A stretch of DNA of 64,000 nucleotides from positions 496,001-560,000 of the forward strand of contig CBDFFP010000002.1 in NCBI GenBank assembly GCA_965246855.1, read 5' to 3'. The DNA comes from UBA1952 sp965246855 (GTDB taxonomy: Bacteria > Bacteroidota > Bacteroidia > Chitinophagales > Chitinophagaceae). Below, one piece after another: positions 1-9,721 of this stretch. The notes beneath the pieces were generated by a model. The model was given only the letters and a program-made list of their open reading frames with translations. It made no database searches and was not told the origin of the DNA. A program made the position numbers and the translations under genes. Each line of letters begins with the position of its first letter. Position 1 is the first letter of the stretch.

Positions 1-2
1 TT

Positions 3-3000
3 GGTTCGATTGATACAACCCTGCTTTATCCGCCCGGCGTATCGTCGTGGAGCTGGAATTTCGGCGACGGCTTTACGTCCACGCAAGCACAGCCGACGCA
101 CACTTTCACCGACACCGGAAAATTCTGGGTGGTGGTGACGATGACGACCACCAACGGCTGTGTGGTAAAGGACAGTATTCGGATTCAGGCAGGCCGTCCG
201 CCCAATGCGGCGTTTACGAATACGCCTGCAACGGCTTGTGTGAAAAACCTTATTTACTTCAACAATACCACGACCGGCGCGCAGTCATATTTCTGGTCTT
301 ATGGCGATGGCGGCAGTAGCGGCGGGCAAAGTCCGCCTTATATGTATTTCACGCCCGGAAGTTTCGTAGTGGTACTGAATGCTTTCCACAATGGCTGTCT
401 GGATACCGCACAACGCAGAGTTACCATCAATCCACCAAGCGTTAGCTTCAAGCCTTTCCCCGATTGCGATACGCCGTTGCTGGTCCGTTTTCAAAACACT
501 TCGCTTGGCGTGCAGACGTATAGCTGGACTTTTGGCGACGGCAATACTTCCAATCAGGCACAGCCCACCCACACATACAATGTTGCAGGCATCTACAACG
601 TGAAGCTGCTGGTGAGTAATGCGACTTCCGGCTGCATTGATACGCTGACCAGACAGATAAACCTCTTGCCCGGTGCGGTTTCTATTACGGCAAATGACAC
701 GACTATCTGCCGGGGCGACAGCGTAGTTTTCACGGGCAATTATGCAGGGAATACGGCGCAATCGTGGGAGTGGACGTATCAGTCACCGGCAGGATGGATC
801 CCGCATACTTCTACCAGCAACACGCTGACCTTACCTTATTCCAATGCGGGCCGCTGGGGCGTAAAGTTTGTGGTGGAAAACAGCAATGGCTGCAGGGATT
901 CAGTTGTGAAGAACAGCTACATTCTGGTGACGCAGCCAAGAGCGCAGTTCATCGTTTCCGACTCGGCAGGCTGTGCGCCGCTGACGGTGAATTTCACCGA
1001 TTTCAGTGCCGATCTTTCCGGCGTGCCGCTTACCTCCCGGAACTGGATTTTTGGAAACGGGCAAACGCAGACGGGCGGTACAAGTGCTACGGCGGTTTAT
1101 CCGGTTCGGGGAAATTATGACGTGATTCTGGCGGTAGCCAATGGCTATGGCTGCACGGATACCTTGCGCAAAACGGGCTTCATTAAAAGCCTGAAACCCA
1201 TTGCGGGCATCAATCCTTCCGACACAGTGATTTGTCCCGGCGCGCCGGTGGTTCTTAACAACGCCAGTGGCGGCGGCCTTTTCCAAAACTCGCGCTGGGC
1301 TTTTGGCGACGGCGATTCCAGCAGCATTGGTTCTGCTACGCACACCTACCGCGACACAGGCGTGTACAACGTCTGGCTCGTAACAACCGACTCCATCGGC
1401 TGCCGCGATACGGTGCTTCGGCAGGGTCTGATTCGCGTTCAGAAACCCACGGCTTCCTTCACGGCTTCCGACTCGCAAACGGTATGTCCCGCGCCTTTCG
1501 TGGTTACTTTCCAGAATGCCAGCCAAAGCATTATTTCCTCTTTGTGGAATTATGGAAACGGTCGTTCTTCCACCCTTCGCAACGGCGGGACGGCCTACAC
1601 AGATACCGGTGTCTATACGGCTGCACTGGTGGTTACGGATGCAGAAGGCTGCAAAGACACCGCGCAAAAAACCATACGGGTGTTGGGGTACTCCAGTGCG
1701 CTCCATTACACCCCGCTGCTGGGCTGCACGCCCATGACCGTGAATCTGACCACCAACCTGCAAAACATTCCTTCGGTTATCTGGGACTTTGGCGACGGCG
1801 TAACGCTGGCTTCTACAGATACGGCTGTTACGCATGTTTATCAAACGCCCGGCGCGTATATACCCCTCTTGGTGGTCGCCGATGGACAAGGCTGTGCCAC
1901 AAGCAGCAGCGGTGTAGATACAGTGAAGGCAGACGGGATTACAGCGAGATTCACAACCGCAGGAGCGTGTAGCGGGCAGCCTGTTTTGTTCACCGACAGC
2001 AGCCAGAGCCTGTTTTCCGGCACGGCAGCGCAACAGTGGATTTTCCCCGGTGGAAATACCTCTAACGCCACCAATCCCGCCTACGTGCTGGGGCCTTCGG
2101 GAGATTATTCCGTACAGCTTATGGCTACCAACAGCAATGGCTGTAAGGACACGATTATGCAGACAGTAACCGTGCGTTCCATTCCGGTTATCAGCGCGGG
2201 CAAAGACACGGCAGTTTGTCCGGGAAGCGCGGTGGCGCTGGGCGCTACGGGGGGCGTGCGGTATAGCTGGTCGCCGTCGGCAGGATTGAACGATACCACA
2301 GTTGCTTCGCCATCAGCTTCTCCGCAGATTGCAACGCTTTACACGGTTACCGGAACGGATAGCTTTGGTTGTCCCAACAGCGACAGCGTATGGGTGCGGA
2401 TAAAATTCAAAACCACCGGAAATGCAAAGGGCGATGACAGCGTGTGTGTGGGCACTTCCATCCGGTTGCAGGCAGGCGGCGGAACGAGCTATTTATGGAT
2501 TCCGGCAACAGGGTTGGAGGACAGCAGTATGGCTGCTCCCCTTGCCCGTCCCGATTCCAGCACACGCTATCTGGTCATTATCCGCGACGGCACTTGTGTG
2601 CCCGACAGCCATTATGTAGAGGTAGAAATTTATCCTGCGCCGGTGGTACGCGCCGGGCCCGACAAAGGCGTTGTAAATGGCGAAAGTGTTTTGCTGGAAA
2701 CGCAGATCTCCGGGGCCGTGAACATTCGCTGGACACCCACAGAAGGGCTGAGTTGTAACAGCTGTGCAAGTCCACAGGCAGCGCCGAAGAAGAACACGCT
2801 TTACACCGTAACGGCGGTGAGCGACCGGGGTTGCACCAATGAGGATGACGTACTGGTATATGTGGATTGCCGCGACGGGCAGCTTTTTGTTCCCAATAGC
2901 TTTACGCCCAATGGCGACGGCGAAAACGATGTTTTTTATGTGCATGGGGCCGGCATTGACCGCGTCCGTTCCTTCCGCATCTACAACCGCTGGGGCGGGC

Positions 3001-3167
3001 TGGTTTTTGAAGCGCGGAACTTCCAGGTGAACGATAAATCTGCTGGCTGGGACGGCATGCAGGGCGGCGAAAAGCTTCCGGCAGATGCGTTTGTGTATGT
3101 GCTGGAAGCCACCTGCATCACCGGCCAACCTCTTATTTCTAAAGGCGACGTAACCCTTATCCGATGA
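3..3167 (+). CDS. PKD-repeat protein with gliding-motility-associated C-terminal domain (5' partial)
   Basis: The reading frame is open from the first bases of the window, so the N-terminus lies upstream. The visible 1054 residues carry about ten PKD-like repeats with W-x-FGDG cores (WSWNFGDG at the very start, then WTFGDGNTS, WAFGDGDSS, WDFGDGVT), most with a Cys pair around SNGC. The last 95 residues match the CHU_C / TIGR04131 type, with FVPNSFTPNGDGENDVF, YNRWG and WDG, a T9SS type B sorting signal. The product is therefore expected to cross the outer membrane by the T9SS and stay on the surface, possibly as an adhesin. The stop overlaps the start of the PorP/SprF-like gene by 4 nt (ATGA), the usual pairing of type B cargo with a SprF-like partner. 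The ligand is unknown. Confidence 0.9.
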   Translation, partial: GSIDTTLLYPPGVSSWSWNFGDGFTSTQAQPTHTFTDTGKFWVVVTMTTTNGCVVKDSIRIQAGRPPNAAFTNTPATACVKNLIYFNNTTTGAQSYFWSYGDGGSSGGQSPPYMYFTPGSFVVVLNAFHNGCLDTAQRRVTINPPSVSFKPFPDCDTPLLVRFQNTSLGVQTYSWTFGDGNTSNQAQPTHTYNVAGIYNVKLLVSNATSGCIDTLTRQINLLPGAVSITANDTTICRGDSVVFTGNYAGNTAQSWEWTYQSPAGWIPHTSTSNTLTLPYSNAGRWGVKFVVENSNGCRDSVVKNSYILVTQPRAQFIVSDSAGCAPLTVNFTDFSADLSGVPLTSRNWIFGNGQTQTGGTSATAVYPVRGNYDVILAVANGYGCTDTLRKTGFIKSLKPIAGINPSDTVICPGAPVVLNNASGGGLFQNSRWAFGDGDSSSIGSATHTYRDTGVYNVWLVTTDSIGCRDTVLRQGLIRVQKPTASFTASDSQTVCPAPFVVTFQNASQSIISSLWNYGNGRSSTLRNGGTAYTDTGVYTAALVVTDAEGCKDTAQKTIRVLGYSSALHYTPLLGCTPMTVNLTTNLQNIPSVIWDFGDGVTLASTDTAVTHVYQTPGAYIPLLVVADGQGCATSSSGVDTVKADGITARFTTAGACSGQPVLFTDSSQSLFSGTAAQQWIFPGGNTSNATNPAYVLGPSGDYSVQLMATNSNGCKDTIMQTVTVRSIPVISAGKDTAVCPGSAVALGATGGVRYSWSPSAGLNDTTVASPSASPQIATLYTVTGTDSFGCPNSDSVWVRIKFKTTGNAKGDDSVCVGTSIRLQAGGGTSYLWIPATGLEDSSMAAPLARPDSSTRYLVIIRDGTCVPDSHYVEVEIYPAPVVRAGPDKGVVNGESVLLETQISGAVNIRWTPTEGLSCNSCASPQAAPKKNTLYTVTAVSDRGCTNEDDVLVYVDCRDGQLFVPNSFTPNGDGENDVFYVHGAGIDRVRSFRIYNRWGGLVFEARNFQVNDKSAGWDGMQGGEKLPADAFVYVLEATCITGQPLISKGDVTLIR

Positions 3168-4210
3168 ACCAAAAATTTCTCCTCGCCTTCCTGCTTTTCT
3201 GTCTTTTCCACGGCGAAAAAACCGCTGCACAGGACGTGCGTTTTTCGCAGTTCTGGCAGGCGCCTGTTTTGCGCAATCCCGCGCTTGTAGGCACTTCGGC
3301 GGGCGACTATGAAGCAGCGGCGATGTATCGCCAGCAGTGGCAAAGCATCGGCAACGCTTTTTCTACGGCTTTCCTGCACGCGAGTATGCGCAGGCCGCTG
3401 AAGTTGAGTGCCGAAGGGGAAGATTATATCAGCTTCGCGCTGGCGGCCTACAGCGACAAGGCAGGCTCTATCGGGCTGCGCACGACGGCGGCTTACGGCG
3501 CGGTGGCGCTGAACAAGCGGCTGGGTGGAATGCATGGCGCGTACTTAGCTTTCGGCATCACGGGCGGCTACTTGTTGCGCACGTTCGACGTGTCGCAGAT
3601 GACGGTGGACAACCAATGGGTGAACAGCAGTTTTGTATCCACCGCAGCGGCGCGGGAAAACATTCCGAACCCCAATGTGCAGGCTTGGGATTTGGGCGCG
3701 GGACTGGCGTATTCTATGCACACCGGGCAGGACAATCAGCACGCGCTGTACTTCGGGGGGGCGATTTATAACCTGACGCGGCCCCGCTGGAATTTTATGC
3801 AGAGCGACCCGCCGGTGAACCGTCCGATGCGAATAAGTGCAAGCGCGGGTGCGACGTTCCGGGTTTCTGAAGTGTGCCGGATAGATGCCTCGGCAAACTA
3901 TATGCAGCAGGGAAAAGCAAGCGAAGCCATCGTGGGCGTATTGACTACCTGGCAGCGGCGGCCCGGCAGGTTTGATGATGCGCGGTTTAGCCTCGGCGGC
4001 GGCGTGTTTTATCGATATGAGGATGCCTTAATTCCGATGGTGCGAGTGCGCTACAATTCCCTCTCGCTGACGGCGGCTTATGACATCAATACTTCTCCTT
4101 TAAAAGCGGGAACCAACCTGCGGGGCGGCTATGAAATGAGCCTTGTATTTTCCGGTGTTTTGAGCGGTGCGGGAAAGGATGGCGAGCATGTGATGTGCCC
4201 GGTGTTTTGA
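3164..4210 (+). CDS. PorP/SprF family type IX secretion system membrane protein
   Basis: This 348-residue protein has a signal peptide of about 22 residues ending TAAQ, then the family opening DVRFSQFWQAPVLRNPA. Glycine/aromatic-rich beta strands typical of an outer-membrane barrel follow (YFGGAIYNLTRP, FSLGGGVFYRYED, LRGGYEMSLVF). PorP/SprF proteins help secrete or anchor specific T9SS substrates at the outer membrane. The gene overlaps the preceding PKD/CHU_C gene by 4 nt, so translation is probably coupled and that gene is the likely cargo. Its last 396 nt (3815-4210) occur again almost unchanged at 17859-18254. The family call is confident; the assigned cargo is inferred from position. 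Confidence 0.9.
   Translation: MNQKFLLAFLLFCLFHGEKTAAQDVRFSQFWQAPVLRNPALVGTSAGDYEAAAMYRQQWQSIGNAFSTAFLHASMRRPLKLSAEGEDYISFALAAYSDKAGSIGLRTTAAYGAVALNKRLGGMHGAYLAFGITGGYLLRTFDVSQMTVDNQWVNSSFVSTAAARENIPNPNVQAWDLGAGLAYSMHTGQDNQHALYFGGAIYNLTRPRWNFMQSDPPVNRPMRISASAGATFRVSEVCRIDASANYMQQGKASEAIVGVLTTWQRRPGRFDDARFSLGGGVFYRYEDALIPMVRVRYNSLSLTAAYDINTSPLKAGTNLRGGYEMSLVFSGVLSGAGKDGEHVMCPVF
3815..4210 (+). repeat. Direct repeat copy 1: porP 3' end
   Basis: This 396-nt segment recurs at 17859-18254 in the same orientation. The two encoded peptides differ at only two residues (S to G near the start, M to S four residues before the end). Similarity continues past the stop codon into the promoter. The copies bracket about 14 kb of secreted-protein genes. 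Confidence 0.92.
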
Positions 4211-4246
4211 GGGGAAATTTCTTTCCAAAAATTTTTTGTCAGTTTG

Positions 4247-4309
4247 TTGAAAAACAAAAAGCTGTTCTCTACCTTAGCCTCACCTAACAAGACTGTAACG
4301 GCTTGTTAG
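4247..4309 (+). promoter_or_regulatory. Bacteroidota-type promoter and 5'-leader hairpin for the 1770-residue protein gene
   Basis: A TTG at 4247-4249 is followed after 20 nt by TACCTTAG (4270-4277), close to the TAnnTTTG -7 element. Just downstream, CTAACAAG (4284-4291) pairs with CTTGTTAG (4302-4309), forming a hairpin near the expected transcript 5' end. The same promoter/hairpin arrangement occurs at 18291-18354. The function is inferred from the consensus and the duplication. Confidence 0.6.
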
Positions 4310-4404
4310 GGTGCAGTGAAGAGTTGTTCTTTGGTTTTGTTGGTAGTTGCTGGTCGGGCGGTTTAAAGTGCTTTTTCTCCCCTCTTTTCAAACAACCATT
4401 TCCC

Positions 4405-7400
4405 ATGCACACGCAAAGATTTTGCCGTCTATTGAAAGGAGAAATTGTCTCCTTTGGAATTGCTTTTCTACTGTTCTTTTGTGCGGCTTCGCCCGCTTCG
4501 GGGCAAAATCCGATTTTCAACGATTCTTTAAGGCGAGCACTTGATAGCCAAGATGCCAGACTTCCGACTTGCGGTGCAACTGCTTCTTATTTTAAGTCCT
4601 TTACGGCGAATTCAAATCAAGGAGGATTTACGCCTCTTAGTTCTAGCACCTCTCTTAGTCTTCCGATACCTTCTTCTTTTCAACCAAGTGCTAAAGCACG
4701 TTGTGGAAAGTTCGAGCTTTACTATGAAGATCTATTAATTCCGGGTTCAGTTACTGGTTTCGCGGATCCTAATTATGGTCTTGCAAGAAGGAATACTTTT
4801 TGCGCCGTGTTGAATTATATTCAAAACGTTTTGAACTTTAATAGAATACCTAGCGGTGCACCCATAAGGATCTTGGTGCAAAGATCATACTCTTGGCAAT
4901 ATCCAGCTCCAACAACTACACGCTTTATTGGGGCAGCAGCAGCCAACACATCCATCATGCCGACGACACCCGTAAATGGTTATGTAAGAGATTATACAGT
5001 GTCAGGGGTAAATCCAGCATCAGCTAATGAATATCATGGATTCGTTCTGATAAACTTTGACTATTGGTACTTACCTAATGGAGCAAGACAATATACGCCC
5101 TTCTACAATGACACTGCTACTTCAATTCCAAAGTGTAATACGGATTTGTATTCCCTTCTATTGCATGAATGCACCCATTTTATGGGATGGTTTTCTTGGG
5201 TGGACTACGGCTCACCAAGCACAATTAGTACCAGTGGTCCATTCAGTTCAATAGATAAATCTATTCATATTGGCAATCCTAATCGCAACTTCAGCAATCC
5301 AAATCCTTTACCCTTAACCCCTTTCATAAATAATACTAATAACACCCTCGCCAACCCTTCGTACTTTCCTACAGGAGATATGTGGCTCAATGGAAGTGCT
5401 CCTCCAGAAAATGTACCCGTATTTTCAGGATTGCCATATTCTTTCTGGCCACCAACTATAATATGGCCGAGTGTTGACTCGACGGAGATGCATTCCTATG
5501 GAAGCCATTTAGACACCGACTGGCCTATTCGCAATCGTGTATCCCCCGGAGTGCAACATTATTTTGTAATGGGGCCATCCCTGCCTGTAGGCATATCAAA
5601 TAGAACTTATTCAAAACCTGAAATAAAAGCTTTGGGCAATATTCTTGGGTATAGCTATAACACATTGTTCCTTAGCACAAACCCTGCCCCAACCAATAGG
5701 ATTCCTTATTCTACAAAAATGATTAGCCCTGCCATGAACAATTACTTTCGCATATGGCAGGATAATCACCCAGATAACATTACACCGGACACTATTATCG
5801 TGAACAACGGCCAAACATGCGCTATTGATTTAAGTTTGCGGCCAGAATTTATTGACCTTGATGGTGATACAATATACGTGAAGGACAGTAGCTTCATCAA
5901 TTTTAGGGGATGTGGAATTGGTGGGAATAATCATGCCTCACTCACACTCTCTCAGAACAAGCGAGTAATTAACTACAAGCCCCGACCAAATTTTGTGGGA
6001 CTTGCTCAATTTGGCTTTACACTCTGGGACGGCAAAGAAAAGGGTACTTTTGTTCTCTTTACTATAAAGGTAAACGCCGGCACCAATGTTTCTCTTCTTG
6101 CAAATGGAGAAATGGTGCTAAACGGAGACTTTGAAGAGGGAACAGAAGTAAAACGTTATGGTTACGGCACTGATGAACAGATAGACAACTCCATGGTAGC
6201 AGGTGGTACTTATGGGGGTAGGTTTCAAGACATACATTTTTCTGATTCGCACCCGTTGGATTTTCTTTCAAATGGAAATGAAGCAGGAGGCGGGACTTAT
6301 ATAAATCAGACAAGCAAAACTTGTAACAACACAACTACGGTACCCTATACCTATTTTTCTTCCTTCTCTTGTGTACCTGCAATTCCTGGAGCGATCTATG
6401 GCGGTGGGGCACCTCCCGTTGAACCGCAGAATGGACAGCGTTATAAATCATTGGCATATAGTCATGGATTTATCCAATTGGTTAAACCTGTTGAGCCTAA
6501 CGCATACTATGTACTGGAGTTTGATGCTTATACAGACAGTACTAATATTGATACCCCTCTTAGTGGAGTATCTTTTATAACAGCGACATCTGCAGGATTA
6601 AGTTCTATTACAACCCGGCAACAATCCGTAAGAATTGCACTTAACCCTATTTACAGCGTTCCATGCTTTGCGCCTGTTCGTTCAGGAACAGGAGTTTGGA
6701 AACACTACAAACTTGAATTTCAATATGGCAATGTAGCCCCAGCGGACATATTGGTTTTGCAAGTGAAGTTTGCTGGTACATTCCCCAATTATTATTTTCT
6801 CTCTTATGCAGCTATAGACAATGTTTCCCTTAAACGTAAACTGCCGCCCCTTTGTGATACAACAAATGCTGCCGCTGTTTTGCGGGAAGGAATAAATACT
6901 CCCTGCGGAAAACTTCTCCCCGCCACCGCTTCCGCCCTCCTTACCTACCTGAACCCCAACAATCCCAGCATCAACACTGTCTCCACCACCACGCCCATCA
7001 TCATAGAGGGTAAATTCAAAGTAGACCGCGACATTATCTTCAACGGCAGCAACATCCGCTTTGCGAAATCTCCATCGGGCGGAGGTTTTTCCGGTATGGA
7101 AGTGGACCCCGGCAGAACCCTGAATATAACCAATTCTACGCTGCAGGCAGGCTGCAACTATATGTGGGACGGCATAAACGCCCTGACCGGAACCGGCGCT
7201 GTCACCATCAGCGGCAGTGTCATCCGGGATATGGAACGGGGTGTTATTATAAACGGCAACGTAATAGCCAGCTTCACAAACAACAACCAGTTCCTGAATA
7301 ATCTGAATAGCATCCAACTGACGCAAAACACGCTCAGCATTCCCCCCACCATCACCGGTAACAACTTCCAGACAACCCCTGCGGGGCTGTTGCCGCCTTT

Positions 7401-9717
7401 TACAGGTCAAATAGGGTTGGTAGGCATTTCCGCCTATAACTGCCAAAAGCTATACGTTGGGCCGCCAAACGCTACAGGTACCAACGTCAGCAACACCTTT
7501 GACAACCTGAAAACGGGTGTAAACATCAACATAGACGGTGGCTTCCTTAATCCAGTAGCTTTAGACTACCGGCTGTTCAACAACAACTTCAATAACATTA
7601 CGGGCAGCCAATTCGGTATGCCCGTCAGCCCGAGCGGAACAAGAACCGTATATAATGACGCCTTTGGCACAGCTATCTTCGTGAAAAACGCCAACAAGTC
7701 CAACAACGCCGCCAGCCTGCTGCAAGTAGACTACGCCAGCGGCAACCCTGCCGGCTTTACGGGCTGCGAAAAGGCGGTTACGGTTTCCAACCTCTCCACC
7801 AATGCCAACAATATGAAAGTAAGAGATGGCATCTGGGGAATCTCCATAGGCCAACCGGAAAAAAATAATTATACCCTTCGGAACAACAAATTCACGAACA
7901 ACTACCGGGGCATTGACATCGTAGGTACGCCTAACATAGCGACAGTAAACAAGGATACTTTCTCTTCCCGCGTTTTGCCCCTTAATGGAAATGGCAGGTT
8001 TAACGGTACGCTGATAGGCCCTATTAACGGCGACCCGGTGGGCATCTCGCTGACCAACTTCCTGGCCCTAAACAATAGCTCTATCACGATAGACAGCAAC
8101 GACCTTACCATCAACTCCGTAGGCGGCACGGGCATTGTGCTGCAAAACGCCGGTAGAGGCGCGCAGGCCAACAGCAATACCATTCGCCTAAGCCCGATGA
8201 CGGTAGCGAATCCGAACAGCACAAACCCCTTGCTGGGCATTTCCCTGAACGACTGCATGAATACCAAACTGCTGGGAAATAACATAAAGGGAAATACCAG
8301 CATGAGTTTCTTGAACCACCCCACCATTAAGCCACAGCGCGATGTAGTGGGAATTTCTATGTCGGCGAGCAAGGGCTTGGAGGTAAAAAACAACTCAATC
8401 TCTTTCCTCAAATACGGCTTTTTAGTGGTGGGCGATTGTGGCACCGCCGCTGATGCCGTAGCCGGAAACTGCTTCCTCTACCACCAAAGCGCAATGCTGT
8501 TCCGCCAACTGGGAAGCTCCGGGGCTTTTGGTAATATTGGCACGCCAAACAATGACAACAATAACCGCTTCAACGGCACGGTTTACAACCTTGACCCGAT
8601 AACAGGGCAGCGAATGAAGGTGCATACCGTGATGACGATGGTGGGAAACACAGCGCCTACTATCTTTACCGACCAGTTCACTGTCCCCATTAACCTCAAT
8701 CAAAGCCAAAGCACCTCTAATATAGCGGGCGGTGCGTATTTCGTAAGGCAACCCAATCCAAGAGCCAATGTTATTCCCGCCTGCAACCTCACACCCGTCC
8801 TTACAAGCGTGGGCGGTAATTGGGGGCTGATGTTTTTTGATACATCGGCGGCGTTGGACGTGGCACGGGATTCGGTTATTTACCCTTACTTTCAGGATGT
8901 AGCCAAATGGCTGGCGGACAAAGAGCTTTATGAGGTTCTGAGCAACAACCCGGCGGCCCTGTTTTCGCAACCCGAGTTCACCGTTTTCTATGCACAGCAA
9001 GACGGCACGGTGATGAAGTATGTCCAGAATACTGATTCCTTTTTGGCCGGTATGGGTGACCCTGCGGTGTGGAGCGATGAAACCGTTTGGGAAGCGTGGT
9101 TGGCAGCGGCGCAAGGGGCGAACGGCCAAATTGTTTCTCCTGAGGTTCAGGAGCAAAACGAAGCCTACATCAATGATGCGTATATGCGGTATCTGGAAGG
9201 GGGCTTTGATACGCTGAACAATGAAAATGACAGCGCACTTATTGCATCGCTTGCCCTTAGCTGTCCGTTCATTAATGGCAGCGCGGTATACAAAGCGCGG
9301 ATGCTCTATTCTTATTGGGTTCCGGCAGAGGCCTACTCAGACCTTGAATTGTGCAACTCCGCTGGTTATTACAAAGGCGGCAGAAGCTGGCTGGCGGAAC
9401 AGAACGAATTGCTCAACAGCTATCAGTTGGGCGGAGATAATGGAAGCGTGGAGTCGGCAGCAATAGAACAGCCGCACAATATTATTATTGCTCCTAATCC
9501 CGGAACAGGACTTTTTACTGCTGAAGTGCTGGGCAAAGACCTGAAAGACGGTGTGCTGGAAGTGTACAATTTATTAGGCCAGAAAGTAACATCCATTGCT
9601 CTGAAAAGCAGTTCCGTGCAGTTCAATTTGTCGGGCAACGCAGCGGGCGTGTACTATTATCAATGTAAAGAAGCAGGCGTGGTGGTTTCTTCGGGTAAAC
9701 TCATCCTAAATCCTTAG
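4405..9717 (+). CDS. Secreted zincin-like metallopeptidase with beta-helix region and T9SS type A sorting domain
   Basis: The ATG at 4405 is chosen because it places a signal peptide (hydrophobic FGIAFLLFFCAASPASG, then QNP) at the N-terminus; the frame is open 34 codons further up without one. In the 1770 residues, HECTHFMGW at 254-262 fits the HExxHxxG zinc-metallopeptidase motif. A lectin/jelly-roll-like segment follows (about 570-810), then a long right-handed beta-helix-like region of N-rich repeats (about 860-1400). Next is a 240-residue module that recurs downstream as A2-A4. The C-terminal 75 residues are a T9SS type A sorting domain (APNPGTG, VYNLLGQKV, GVYYYQ). The protein is probably exported to the surface or medium. 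Peptidase activity is inferred from the motif alone. The first 2.5 kb is visibly more AT-rich than the rest. Confidence 0.85.
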   Translation: MHTQRFCRLLKGEIVSFGIAFLLFFCAASPASGQNPIFNDSLRRALDSQDARLPTCGATASYFKSFTANSNQGGFTPLSSSTSLSLPIPSSFQPSAKARCGKFELYYEDLLIPGSVTGFADPNYGLARRNTFCAVLNYIQNVLNFNRIPSGAPIRILVQRSYSWQYPAPTTTRFIGAAAANTSIMPTTPVNGYVRDYTVSGVNPASANEYHGFVLINFDYWYLPNGARQYTPFYNDTATSIPKCNTDLYSLLLHECTHFMGWFSWVDYGSPSTISTSGPFSSIDKSIHIGNPNRNFSNPNPLPLTPFINNTNNTLANPSYFPTGDMWLNGSAPPENVPVFSGLPYSFWPPTIIWPSVDSTEMHSYGSHLDTDWPIRNRVSPGVQHYFVMGPSLPVGISNRTYSKPEIKALGNILGYSYNTLFLSTNPAPTNRIPYSTKMISPAMNNYFRIWQDNHPDNITPDTIIVNNGQTCAIDLSLRPEFIDLDGDTIYVKDSSFINFRGCGIGGNNHASLTLSQNKRVINYKPRPNFVGLAQFGFTLWDGKEKGTFVLFTIKVNAGTNVSLLANGEMVLNGDFEEGTEVKRYGYGTDEQIDNSMVAGGTYGGRFQDIHFSDSHPLDFLSNGNEAGGGTYINQTSKTCNNTTTVPYTYFSSFSCVPAIPGAIYGGGAPPVEPQNGQRYKSLAYSHGFIQLVKPVEPNAYYVLEFDAYTDSTNIDTPLSGVSFITATSAGLSSITTRQQSVRIALNPIYSVPCFAPVRSGTGVWKHYKLEFQYGNVAPADILVLQVKFAGTFPNYYFLSYAAIDNVSLKRKLPPLCDTTNAAAVLREGINTPCGKLLPATASALLTYLNPNNPSINTVSTTTPIIIEGKFKVDRDIIFNGSNIRFAKSPSGGGFSGMEVDPGRTLNITNSTLQAGCNYMWDGINALTGTGAVTISGSVIRDMERGVIINGNVIASFTNNNQFLNNLNSIQLTQNTLSIPPTITGNNFQTTPAGLLPPFTGQIGLVGISAYNCQKLYVGPPNATGTNVSNTFDNLKTGVNINIDGGFLNPVALDYRLFNNNFNNITGSQFGMPVSPSGTRTVYNDAFGTAIFVKNANKSNNAASLLQVDYASGNPAGFTGCEKAVTVSNLSTNANNMKVRDGIWGISIGQPEKNNYTLRNNKFTNNYRGIDIVGTPNIATVNKDTFSSRVLPLNGNGRFNGTLIGPINGDPVGISLTNFLALNNSSITIDSNDLTINSVGGTGIVLQNAGRGAQANSNTIRLSPMTVANPNSTNPLLGISLNDCMNTKLLGNNIKGNTSMSFLNHPTIKPQRDVVGISMSASKGLEVKNNSISFLKYGFLVVGDCGTAADAVAGNCFLYHQSAMLFRQLGSSGAFGNIGTPNNDNNNRFNGTVYNLDPITGQRMKVHTVMTMVGNTAPTIFTDQFTVPINLNQSQSTSNIAGGAYFVRQPNPRANVIPACNLTPVLTSVGGNWGLMFFDTSAALDVARDSVIYPYFQDVAKWLADKELYEVLSNNPAALFSQPEFTVFYAQQDGTVMKYVQNTDSFLAGMGDPAVWSDETVWEAWLAAAQGANGQIVSPEVQEQNEAYINDAYMRYLEGGFDTLNNENDSALIASLALSCPFINGSAVYKARMLYSYWVPAEAYSDLELCNSAGYYKGGRSWLAEQNELLNSYQLGGDNGSVESAAIEQPHNIIIAPNPGTGLFTAEVLGKDLKDGVLEVYNLLGQKVTSIALKSSSVQFNLSGNAAGVYYYQCKEAGVVVSSGKLILNP

Positions 9718-9721
9718 TATC

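Noticed and set aside
900..2033. Long minus-strand ORF of 377 codons opposite the PKD gene
   Set aside because: It lies fully antisense to the strong PKD frame; composition (Arg/Ala/Gly-rich) is that of a shadow.
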